NCBI GenBank assembly: GCA_025963955.1
Contig: JAOPZU010000541.1
Span: forward strand, 1 to 8,796
Direction: 5' to 3'
Length of the DNA: 8,796 bases
Origin: Solirubrobacterales bacterium
GTDB lineage: Bacteria > Actinomycetota > Thermoleophilia > Solirubrobacterales > Solirubrobacteraceae
The notes beneath the pieces are model-generated. The model ran no database searches, was not told where the DNA came from, and saw only the letters and a program-made list of their open reading frames with translations. The position numbers and the translations under genes are program-made. Numbering within the stretch: position 1 is the first letter of the stretch; every line of letters starts with the position of its first letter. This document shows, one piece after another, positions 1-6,330 of the stretch.

Positions 1-924
1 CGGACCGACCTGAAGGCGTTCATCAACCGGTCCGGCGACACGCTGGCCCGCTCGCGGACGCCGCTCGTCAAGGTCTTCACGCGTACGCCCCCGGCCCTCG
101 ACCAGGCCGTCCACGTCTTCGAGGACCTGACTGCGGAGCGCGACGCGCTCGATACGACGCTCGTGCGCACGGACGACGTCGTCGACGCCGTCCGGCGCGC
201 GGACCCGAACCTCCAGCGGCTGCTCACGGGCGCGGCGAGCACCTTCGCCGCCGTCGCGGACAAGCAGGGCCAGCTGAAGACGACGCTCGACCGGCTGCCC
301 GCGATGCTCACGCAGACGCGCACGACGCTCGGGCACGCCGAGGACACCCTCGACGGCGCCGGCCGCCTGGCGACCAAGCTGGCGCCCGGCGTCCGGCAGC
401 TGCGCGCGATCGCCCCGCCGCTGGACAGCGTCCTCGCGTCCGTCCAGACCATCGCGCCCGACGCGAAGGCCACGCTCAAGACGGTCGCCGCCTCCACCAC
501 GCAGGTGAACCGGTTCCTCAGGCGCACGACGAAGCTCGCACCGCAGCTCGGATCGGTGGCCGAGAAGGCCACGACGAACCTGAAGTGCATCCGGCCCTAC
601 TCGCCGGAGATCATGGGCCTGCTCACCACCTGGGGCGACTTCATGTCGATGGCCGACACGAAGGACAAGTTCCTGCGGGCCCGGGTCGAGAACTTCCTCC
701 CGACACCGGACAACGACGTGGCGCAGACGCCCGCGCAGCTGAAGAAGACCTACCCCGACCTGCGCTACGGCTTCCCGCGCCCGCCCGGCTTCAACGCCGG
801 CCAGACCTGGTACCAGCCCGAGTGCGGCGCCGGTCCCGACGCCGTGGACCCGACGAAGGACCAAGAGGGCGAGCACCCGGTCACGGACCTCCCTGCCGCC
901 ACGACCCGCGGGGGGAAGAAGTGA
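1..924 (+). CDS. MCE-family lipid transport protein 1 (C-terminal part, 5' truncated)
   Basis: The frame is open from base 1 to the TGA at 922-924, so the true start lies left of the window; the GTG at 163 is an internal codon. The visible 307 residues lack the N-terminal anchor and the MCE beta-barrel domain and hold only the helical needle and C-terminal tail. Residues 1-190 are Ala/Leu/Thr-rich with repeated L-x2-L-x-P spacing (such as LAPGVRQLRAIAPPLDSVL), as in the long alpha-helical region of actinobacterial Mce proteins that lines the tunnel. Two cysteines (visible residues 196 and 275) are the only ones seen. A W211-x7-D219-x6-R226 pattern matches Mce 2. The tail is Pro-rich with aromatic residues and polar, probably extracytoplasmic. 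It overlaps the next gene by 4 bases (GTGA). It would be the MceA-position member if the set is six genes, but that depends on unseen upstream sequence. Confidence 0.88.
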   Translation, partial: RTDLKAFINRSGDTLARSRTPLVKVFTRTPPALDQAVHVFEDLTAERDALDTTLVRTDDVVDAVRRADPNLQRLLTGAASTFAAVADKQGQLKTTLDRLPAMLTQTRTTLGHAEDTLDGAGRLATKLAPGVRQLRAIAPPLDSVLASVQTIAPDAKATLKTVAASTTQVNRFLRRTTKLAPQLGSVAEKATTNLKCIRPYSPEIMGLLTTWGDFMSMADTKDKFLRARVENFLPTPDNDVAQTPAQLKKTYPDLRYGFPRPPGFNAGQTWYQPECGAGPDAVDPTKDQEGEHPVTDLPAATTRGGKK

Positions 925-2342
925 AGGCCGTGACGCTCAGCCGCGTGGCCCTGCTCGCCGCGCTCGCCCTCGTCGCCGTGATGCTGTTCACCGGCGGGAA
1001 GGACACCTACGACCTGAAGCTGCGCATGGACAACACCGGCGGGCTGAAGAACGGCTCCCCGGTCACCCTGGGCGGCGTGCGGGTCGGCCTCGTCAAGGTC
1101 GGCGTCGACACGAAGGCGAGCCAGGCCGTCGTGACGCTGAGGATCCAGGACCGGTTCAAGCCGATCGGCCGCGACACGCGCGCCACGATCGTCGCGCAGA
1201 ACGTCCTCGGGCAGAAGCAGGTGCAGCTCACGAAGGGGTCGGCGTCCCTGCCGGCCGACTCGGGCTTCACCATCCCGCGCAGCCACATCGTCACGGGCAC
1301 CGACCTCGACCGCGTCCTCGACGTCCTCGACACCGACACGCGCACGCGGCTGGCGATCTTCCTCAACGAGGCGGGCACCGCGCTGACCGGCCGCCGGCAG
1401 GACCTCAGCGACGCCCTGCGCGACGTCGGTCCCGCCATCGGCGACGCCGACGGGGTCCTGCGCCAACTGGCCGACGAAAACGCGTCGCTGGAGCGCCTGG
1501 TGCAGACCGGGGATCGTTACGTGGCCGACGTCACGCGGCGCAAGGCCGACGTGGTGCAGCTCATCGACCGGGTCGGTCAGGCCGCGGTCACCGGGTCCAC
1601 CAAGCAGGCGCAGCTGAGGGCCACGCTCGCGAACGCCCCGGGCGCGCTGCAGAGCCTGCGCGGCTTCCTCGCGGAGCTGCGGGCCACGACCACACCGCTC
1701 GGTCCGGCCGCACGGCAACTGAGCGCGGTCGCCCTGCCGCTGCGCACGACGCTCGATCGCGTGCAGCCGTTCACCTCGGCCGCGCGGCCCGCGCTGAAGA
1801 CCGCGACGGACGTCGCTCCGACCCTCGTGCAGCTGGCCACGCAGGCGACTCCGGTGCTCCGGAAGGCGGGCCCGGCGCTGAGCGCCCTGCGGACCACCGC
1901 GGGCACCGACCTGCCGCCGATCACCAAGCTGACCGACCGCTCGTTCAACAACATCCTCGCGGTGCTCGAGAACTGGGCCGGCGCCATCCAGTTCCGCGAC
2001 GCGGCCAGCCACATCTTCCGTGGCGAGGCGTCGGTCGCCCCGGACGCGCTGAAGAGCGTCATCGACCGCCTGGCCCCGAGGGCGAAGGCCACCAAGGCCA
2101 AGCGCCGTCCGTCCGCCGACGGCGGCTCGCAGGCGGGCGCGCCGGCTCCCGCCGCGCCCGCGCCCTCCCGTCCCAGTGTGCCCGGCAAGACCCTGCAACT
2201 GCCGGGGCTGCCGCCGATCACGCTGCCCGATGTCGGCAAGACGGTCGGCGGCATCGTGAGCGGGCTCACCGGTCAGGCCGCGCCGAAGCCGGGGTCCCCG
2301 AAGGACGCCACCTCCCTCCTCGACTACCTCATGGGCAAGTAG
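921..2342 (+). CDS. MCE-family lipid transport protein 2, with Pro-rich C-terminal tail
   Basis: This 473-residue Mce subunit has a short cytoplasmic N-terminus and a membrane anchor at about residues 6-23. The MCE domain spans about 30-106, with the signature GGLKNGSPVTLGGVRVGLV and the NVLGQKQVQL pore-loop strand. The segment TDLDRVLDVLDTDTRTRL at 128-144 matches the conserved stretch after the MCE domain in actinobacterial family members. A helical region follows to about 335, then an Ala/Pro-rich linker (387-435) and a short hydrophobic end, LLDYLMGK. The GTG at 921 is chosen because it overlaps the upstream stop as GTGA and has a purine-rich GGGGGAAG just before it; GTG at 930 is possible. 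A longer open frame runs back to 585 but would overlap Mce 1 by 340 bases with no membrane or MCE features there. Oddly, it has no cysteine at all, unlike its five siblings. It probably forms part of a heterohexameric lipid importer. Confidence 0.92.
   Translation: MKAVTLSRVALLAALALVAVMLFTGGKDTYDLKLRMDNTGGLKNGSPVTLGGVRVGLVKVGVDTKASQAVVTLRIQDRFKPIGRDTRATIVAQNVLGQKQVQLTKGSASLPADSGFTIPRSHIVTGTDLDRVLDVLDTDTRTRLAIFLNEAGTALTGRRQDLSDALRDVGPAIGDADGVLRQLADENASLERLVQTGDRYVADVTRRKADVVQLIDRVGQAAVTGSTKQAQLRATLANAPGALQSLRGFLAELRATTTPLGPAARQLSAVALPLRTTLDRVQPFTSAARPALKTATDVAPTLVQLATQATPVLRKAGPALSALRTTAGTDLPPITKLTDRSFNNILAVLENWAGAIQFRDAASHIFRGEASVAPDALKSVIDRLAPRAKATKAKRRPSADGGSQAGAPAPAAPAPSRPSVPGKTLQLPGLPPITLPDVGKTVGGIVSGLTGQAAPKPGSPKDATSLLDYLMGK
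2079..2339 (+). other. Pro/Ala-rich C-terminal tail encoded in Mce 2
   Basis: Residues 387-473 of Mce 2 start with a basic cluster (RAKATKAKRR), continue as a Gly/Ala/Pro/Ser linker, then a segment with LPGLPPITLPDVG and a weakly hydrophobic stretch TVGGIVSGLTG, and end in SLLDYLMGK. No other Mce protein in the window has an extension of this type. It looks like a flexible spacer presenting a short terminal helix, possibly for docking to another envelope component; that role is inference. Confidence 0.6.
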
Positions 2343-3668
2343 ATGCGCACCCGGCCCGGCCGCACGACCCGCCGTCGCGACACCCCTCCGCCGGTGTCGA
2401 CCGCCGTCGGCGGGATCGCTGTCGTGATCCTGCTGGCCATCCTCGGCTGGCAGGCGCTGCGGGTCTACAACGGCGTCCCGCTGCGGAACTACTCCACCGT
2501 CTACGTGTCGACGCCGCAGGTGGGCAACCTGCTCAGTCACGACCCGGTGCGCATCGCCGGAGCACGAGTGGGCCAGGTCCTCAAGCGCGACGTCGGGACG
2601 GACGGCCGGCCGCGGATCCAGTTGCAGATCGAGCCCGGCACGAGCCTGCCGGCGGACACCCACGTCGCGGTGCGCGGCGCCGGCCTGCTCGGTGCCCGGT
2701 ACGTCGAGTTGATCCCCGGCAGGAGCACGCAGCCGATCGCCGACGGAGCCACCATCACCGGCACGCCGGCGAGCTACACCTACGGTCTGCCGGAGACGCT
2801 CGACACGTTCGACGCCCAGACCCGCGGCGGCCTCAGCGACATGGTCGGCGGCCTCGGCCAGGGCTTCTTCACCAACGGGGCGCCGCTCAACGACTCGATC
2901 CACGCGATCGGCACGCGGGCAGCCAAGTTCGGCGTCTTCTCCCGCAAGGTGCTCAAGCGCGAGGGGGCCGCGGGTCGCCTGCTCCCGGCGCTCGACGCGG
3001 CAGTCGCGCCGCTCGACGCCAACCGCGAGCGCCTCGGCGCGGCCATGCCGCAGCTGTCCGGGGCCCTCGAGCCGTTCATCGTCAAGCGCAAGGACCTGCG
3101 CGAGACGCTCGACGTCGCGCCGCCGACCCTCGCCGCCCTGCGTCCCGACCTCGCCGAGGGCACCCGCCTGTTGGCGTCCGTCCGCCGCGCCGCGACCGCC
3201 GCCACCCGGACGCTTCCTGGGGCACCCGCGGGCCTGCACAGCCTGACGGCGCTGCTGAAGGCCGCTCCTGTCCCGCTCGACCGCACGAACCAGCTGCTCA
3301 AGGCCGTCCCGGCGGCCGTCCCCGGGGCCCTGAGGATCACGAGCGCCGTGCGGCCGGTCCTCACGCCACTGAGGAACCTGCTGACCAGCGCATCCGACCC
3401 CCTCCACACCGTCGCCCGCTACAGCTGCGACGTCGTGAACTTCGGGGAGACCATGCGCTCGATGACCGGCTTCGCGCAGCCCGGTCCCGACGGCCCGATC
3501 GGGAAGGCGCAGGCCTTCCGCCTGCAGCTGCTGCTCCCGATCAGCGCGGAGCCGCTGGGGGTCAAGGACACCTCGGGGCTGCTGCGCCGCGAGACGATGG
3601 ACCAGGTCACGCCGTGCAAGTACCTCGCCAAGCCGTACCCGCAGTTCGACGGAGGAACCGGCCGATGA
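2343..3668 (+). CDS. MCE-family lipid transport protein 3
   Basis: This 441-residue Mce subunit starts with an Arg-rich cytoplasmic leader (MRTRPGRTTRRR), followed by a membrane anchor at about 20-40. The MCE domain spans about 52-128, with VGNLLSHDPVRIAGARVGQV and the GLLGARYVELIPG pore-loop strand. Next comes the YGLPETLDTFDAQTRGGL segment (147-164), equivalent to the D-x-VL-x-LD-x-TR stretch of Mce 2. A long helical region rich in L-x2-L and A-P repeats runs to about 355, then a polar tail. The only two cysteines are C362 and C425. The ATG directly abuts the TAG of Mce 2 (0 bases between) and has no strong Shine-Dalgarno, so translation probably depends on ribosomes finishing Mce 2. It overlaps Mce 4 by 4 bases (ATGA). 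The length is ordinary for the family. The proposed role is one of six non-identical tunnel subunits of a lipid/sterol importer. Confidence 0.92.
   Translation: MRTRPGRTTRRRDTPPPVSTAVGGIAVVILLAILGWQALRVYNGVPLRNYSTVYVSTPQVGNLLSHDPVRIAGARVGQVLKRDVGTDGRPRIQLQIEPGTSLPADTHVAVRGAGLLGARYVELIPGRSTQPIADGATITGTPASYTYGLPETLDTFDAQTRGGLSDMVGGLGQGFFTNGAPLNDSIHAIGTRAAKFGVFSRKVLKREGAAGRLLPALDAAVAPLDANRERLGAAMPQLSGALEPFIVKRKDLRETLDVAPPTLAALRPDLAEGTRLLASVRRAATAATRTLPGAPAGLHSLTALLKAAPVPLDRTNQLLKAVPAAVPGALRITSAVRPVLTPLRNLLTSASDPLHTVARYSCDVVNFGETMRSMTGFAQPGPDGPIGKAQAFRLQLLLPISAEPLGVKDTSGLLRRETMDQVTPCKYLAKPYPQFDGGTGR
3651..3655 (+). promoter_or_regulatory. Ribosome binding site for Mce 4
   Basis: GGAGG lies 9 bases upstream of the ATG at 3665, inside the end of the Mce 3 coding region. 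It fixes the Mce 4 start; the upstream in-frame ATG at 3614 is not supported, since it would overlap Mce 3 by 55 bases and precede the membrane anchor with unrelated residues. Confidence 0.75.
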
Positions 3669-5002
3669 CCACCATCAAGGACCGCTTCGGCATGGCCGGG
3701 CTCGGGGCCGTCGCGTTGATCGTGGCGCTCGCCATCACGCTGTTCTGGTACCTCGGCTACGCCTACGACTACCTGCACAAGGACGGCGCCACCGTCACGG
3801 CGGAGTTCTCCGCGGTCCCGCAGCTGCAGACCGGGGACCCCGTCCGCGTCGACGGCCAGAAGGCCGGCGAGGTGCGCAAGATCGAGGACATCGGCGGCGG
3901 CCGCGGGGCGAAGGTCACCTTCGACGTGGAACCGGATGCCGGCCCGCTGTACCGCGACAGCGTCGTCGAGCTGCGCTGGCGCAACCTGCTGGGCTCCTCC
4001 TTCTACCTGGAGGTCGACCGCGGCACCAAGCGGTCCGGCCCGCTCGGCGACCACGAGATCCCACGCGCCCACACCGTGCAGCAGGTCGAGCTCGACGACG
4101 TCACCTCCATCTTCAAGGGCGGTGTCCGCAGGGGCCTCACCACGCTCCCGAAGGAGCTCGCCAAGGGCCTCCGGGACCCGAACACGCTGCCGAACCTGCT
4201 CGACGAGGCGCAGCGCGTCTCCCCGAGCCTGCAGGCCGGCGCCGGTGCCCTGCGCGGCCGCGAGCCGGACGTCGACCTGCGCCGCGTCCTGACCGGGACC
4301 GCCGCGACCGTCGCGGCCCTCGACGCCCCGGACGACGATCTGCAGAAGCTCGTCTCGGGAGCTGCGTCGCTCGTCTCCGTCACCGCCGCCCGGGAGGCCG
4401 ACCTGCGCGCGACGCTCGACGACGGGCCCGCCCTCACGCAGAACGTCGACCTCACGCTCACGCGGCTCGACCGCACGCTGAAGGGGGCGGACACCCTGGT
4501 GGCGAAGCTCGACCGGGCCGCTCCCGGCGTCGCACCGACCCTCGCGGAACTGCGACCGACGCTCGGCGACACGTCCGGTCTGCTGGCCCAGGCACGGCCG
4601 CTGGTCCGCACCCTCCGGCCCACGGTGCTGTCGCTGGCCTCCTTGAGCCGCCAGGGGACGCCGCTGCTCGACGCGCTGCAGCCGTCCGTGGACCGCCTCG
4701 ACGACAAGATCCTGCCCTACCTCTCGCGGAAGGACCCCGGAACGGGCAAGCCGACCTCGGTCATGATCGGCGGCACCGCCGCCGGCTTCGGCGGCCTCGC
4801 CTCGCAGCAGGACGGCAGCGGCCACCTGATCCGCTTCCCGGCGACGGCGGGCACGAAGTCCGTGTACCTGCCCTGCAAGGCCGCGCTCACGGACCCGACC
4901 GCCGCCCAGGCGCTGGCGTGCGACTCGTTGCAGACCGCGCTGAAGAACTACCTGAACTACGTGCCGAGCCTCAAGCCGGCCCCGGGCGGAGGCTCAAAGT
5001 GA
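3665..5002 (+). CDS. MCE-family lipid transport protein 4
   Basis: This 445-residue Mce subunit has a membrane anchor at about 10-30 (GMAGLGAVALIVALAITLFW). The MCE domain spans about 42-119, with LQTGDPVRVDGQKAGEV and the pore-loop strand RNLLGSSFYLEVDRG. The post-MCE segment VELDDVTSIFKGGVRRGL (141-158) lacks the usual LD-x-TR core of its siblings. A helical needle runs to about 350 with recurring LRPTL/LRATL units, and a Gly-rich segment (369-380) leads into DGSGHLIR (383-390). The two cysteines, C404 and C419, are both in the tail and only 15 residues apart. The ATG overlaps the Mce 3 stop (ATGA) and is preceded by a clear GGAGG. The end overlaps Mce 5 by 4 bases (GTGA). It is probably a subunit of the same heteromeric importer as its neighbours. 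Confidence 0.92.
   Translation: MTTIKDRFGMAGLGAVALIVALAITLFWYLGYAYDYLHKDGATVTAEFSAVPQLQTGDPVRVDGQKAGEVRKIEDIGGGRGAKVTFDVEPDAGPLYRDSVVELRWRNLLGSSFYLEVDRGTKRSGPLGDHEIPRAHTVQQVELDDVTSIFKGGVRRGLTTLPKELAKGLRDPNTLPNLLDEAQRVSPSLQAGAGALRGREPDVDLRRVLTGTAATVAALDAPDDDLQKLVSGAASLVSVTAAREADLRATLDDGPALTQNVDLTLTRLDRTLKGADTLVAKLDRAAPGVAPTLAELRPTLGDTSGLLAQARPLVRTLRPTVLSLASLSRQGTPLLDALQPSVDRLDDKILPYLSRKDPGTGKPTSVMIGGTAAGFGGLASQQDGSGHLIRFPATAGTKSVYLPCKAALTDPTAAQALACDSLQTALKNYLNYVPSLKPAPGGGSK
4988..4992 (+). promoter_or_regulatory. Ribosome binding site for Mce 5
   Basis: GGAGG lies 6 bases before the GTG at 4999, within the last codons of Mce 4. This placement favours the GTG start over the in-frame upstream start at 4918, which would add 27 polar residues read from within Mce 4. 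Confidence 0.78.
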
Positions 5003-6330
5003 CCGGCGATCATCGGGATCCCGTCGACACGCGTGACCGCCTCAGCGGAGGATTGAACGCGACCCGCCTGCGGCTCGAGGCGCGGCGGTCGCTTCCCTCG
5101 CTGCCGCCGATCGTCCTGGCCGTCATTGCGACGCTCGTCGGCGGGGCGCTGCTGTTCTCGCAGCTGACCCCGACGCTGTTCAAGAGCACGCGCGAGGTGC
5201 AGTTCGCGATCGACGACGCCTATGGCGTCCTGCCCGGCGTCAACCAGGTCCGCTACCTGGGCGTCCCGGCCGGCCAGATCAAGAAGATCGAGCGTCATGG
5301 CACGCGGCTCATCCTGCGCCTGAGCGTGCGCAAGGACTACCCGATCTACAAGGACGCCCGCGCCGAGCTGCGTCCCGAGACGCCCCTGAACGACATGTAC
5401 CTCGACGTCGTCGATCCCGGACACCGATCCGCCGGCGAGCTCGGCGGCGGTGACGTCCTGCCCGAGACGCGCACGGCCAGCAACGTCAAGATCAACGACG
5501 TCCTGAACGCGCTGAACCCGAACACGCGCGTCCGGCTCGAGCAGCTGCTCGACAACCTCGGCAACGGCCTGCACGACCGCGGCCTGGCGCTCCGGGCCGC
5601 CGTGGACGCGTTCTCCCCGTTCCTCGCCGACGCCGGGAGGATCACCGACGCGGTGGCGCGCCACCAGAAACTCACGAGGCGCCTGGTCCACAACGCCGGC
5701 GTCCTGACCACGGAGCTCGGGACCCGTCAGCAGCAGCTGCGCACGCTCGTCGCCGCGGGCAGCGCCACGCTCGGTGCCCTGCAGCAGGGCTCGCCCGACC
5801 TGGACCGGACGCTGCGCGAGCTCCCGCCCACCGTGAACGAGATCAACGCGTCGTTCGCCTCCGTGCGGGGCGTGCTGCCCGACCTGGACCGCGCGGTCAC
5901 CGACCTGGACCCGGTCGCCGACCGTCTGCCCGCAGCCCTGCGGGACGTCCGTGAGCTCAACGGCGTCCTCAGCCCCGCGGTCCGCCGCCTGCGCGCTCCG
6001 GTGACGCAGCTCGTCCCCTTCGCCAACCAGCTGCGGCCGGTCGCCCGCAACCTCCAGGCGTCGATCGTCGCCCTGCGCCCGCAGACCGGGTCGATCGACA
6101 AGATCACCACCAGCCTCGTGAAGTGCGAGCAGGGGGTCATCGGCTTCTTCCAGTGGAACGCGTCGCTGTCGAAGTTCGGGGACATCTCCGGGCCGATCCC
6201 GCGCGGGAACCTCGCCGTCGGCGTGCCCGACCTCGGCGGCACCGGGACCGCTCCGCGCACGCCGGTGAAGAACTGCTCCGGCGGCGTCACCACCAACGGC
6301 ACCGTGCCGACCGTCAAGGACGAAGGCTGA
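4999..6330 (+). CDS. MCE-family lipid transport protein 5
   Basis: This 443-residue Mce subunit has a longer hydrophilic N-terminus of about 32 residues, then a membrane anchor at about 36-55. The MCE domain spans about 66-142, with GVLPGVNQVRYLGVPAGQI and the pore-loop strand ELRPETPLNDMYLDVVDPG, which differs from the LLG type in Mce 2-4. Conserved VKINDVLNALNPNTRVRLEQ follows at 163-182, and helical repeats run to about 360. The tail holds C376 and C426, its only cysteines, and DISGPIPR (395-402). The GTG start overlaps the Mce 4 stop (GTGA) and has a GGAGG 6 bases upstream. The stop shares one base with the Mce 6 ATG. Mycobacterial MceE proteins are lipoproteins, but no lipobox cysteine is present here, so position alone does not make this a classical MceE. 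Confidence 0.92.
   Translation: MTGDHRDPVDTRDRLSGGLNATRLRLEARRSLPSLPPIVLAVIATLVGGALLFSQLTPTLFKSTREVQFAIDDAYGVLPGVNQVRYLGVPAGQIKKIERHGTRLILRLSVRKDYPIYKDARAELRPETPLNDMYLDVVDPGHRSAGELGGGDVLPETRTASNVKINDVLNALNPNTRVRLEQLLDNLGNGLHDRGLALRAAVDAFSPFLADAGRITDAVARHQKLTRRLVHNAGVLTTELGTRQQQLRTLVAAGSATLGALQQGSPDLDRTLRELPPTVNEINASFASVRGVLPDLDRAVTDLDPVADRLPAALRDVRELNGVLSPAVRRLRAPVTQLVPFANQLRPVARNLQASIVALRPQTGSIDKITTSLVKCEQGVIGFFQWNASLSKFGDISGPIPRGNLAVGVPDLGGTGTAPRTPVKNCSGGVTTNGTVPTVKDEG
6316..6320 (+). promoter_or_regulatory. Probable ribosome binding site for Mce 6
   Basis: AAGGA lies 9 bases before the ATG at 6330; a second purine run, GAAGG (6322-6326), is closer. Together with the TGATG stop-start overlap this supports the 6330 start rather than the in-frame upstream start at 6123. 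Confidence 0.5.

Noticed and set aside
163..165. GTG as the start of Mce 1
   Set aside because: The frame is open to base 1 with Mce-like helical sequence, and a start here would lack both the anchor and the MCE domain; the gene is cut by the window edge instead.
585..920. N-terminal extension of Mce 2 back to an upstream start
   Set aside because: It would overlap Mce 1 by 340 bases, encodes an Arg/Pro/His-rich stretch with no family resemblance, and would bury the membrane anchor behind 112 extra residues.
765..3407. An 880-codon open frame on the minus strand
   Set aside because: It lies opposite Mce 1 to Mce 3 and is Arg/Gly/Ala/Asp-rich with no recognisable domain or membrane segment. 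It is the usual antisense shadow of GC-rich genes whose codons end in G or C.
3936..4292. A 118-codon plus-strand frame inside Mce 4
   Set aside because: It is a shadow frame of Ser/Arg/Ala/Thr-rich composition overlapping the MCE domain of Mce 4, with no independent start signal.
3419..4825. A 468-codon open frame on the minus strand
   Set aside because: It is antisense to Mce 3/Mce 4, of low-complexity composition, and has no family features; the plus-strand genes have clear MCE domains, ribosome sites and coupled starts.
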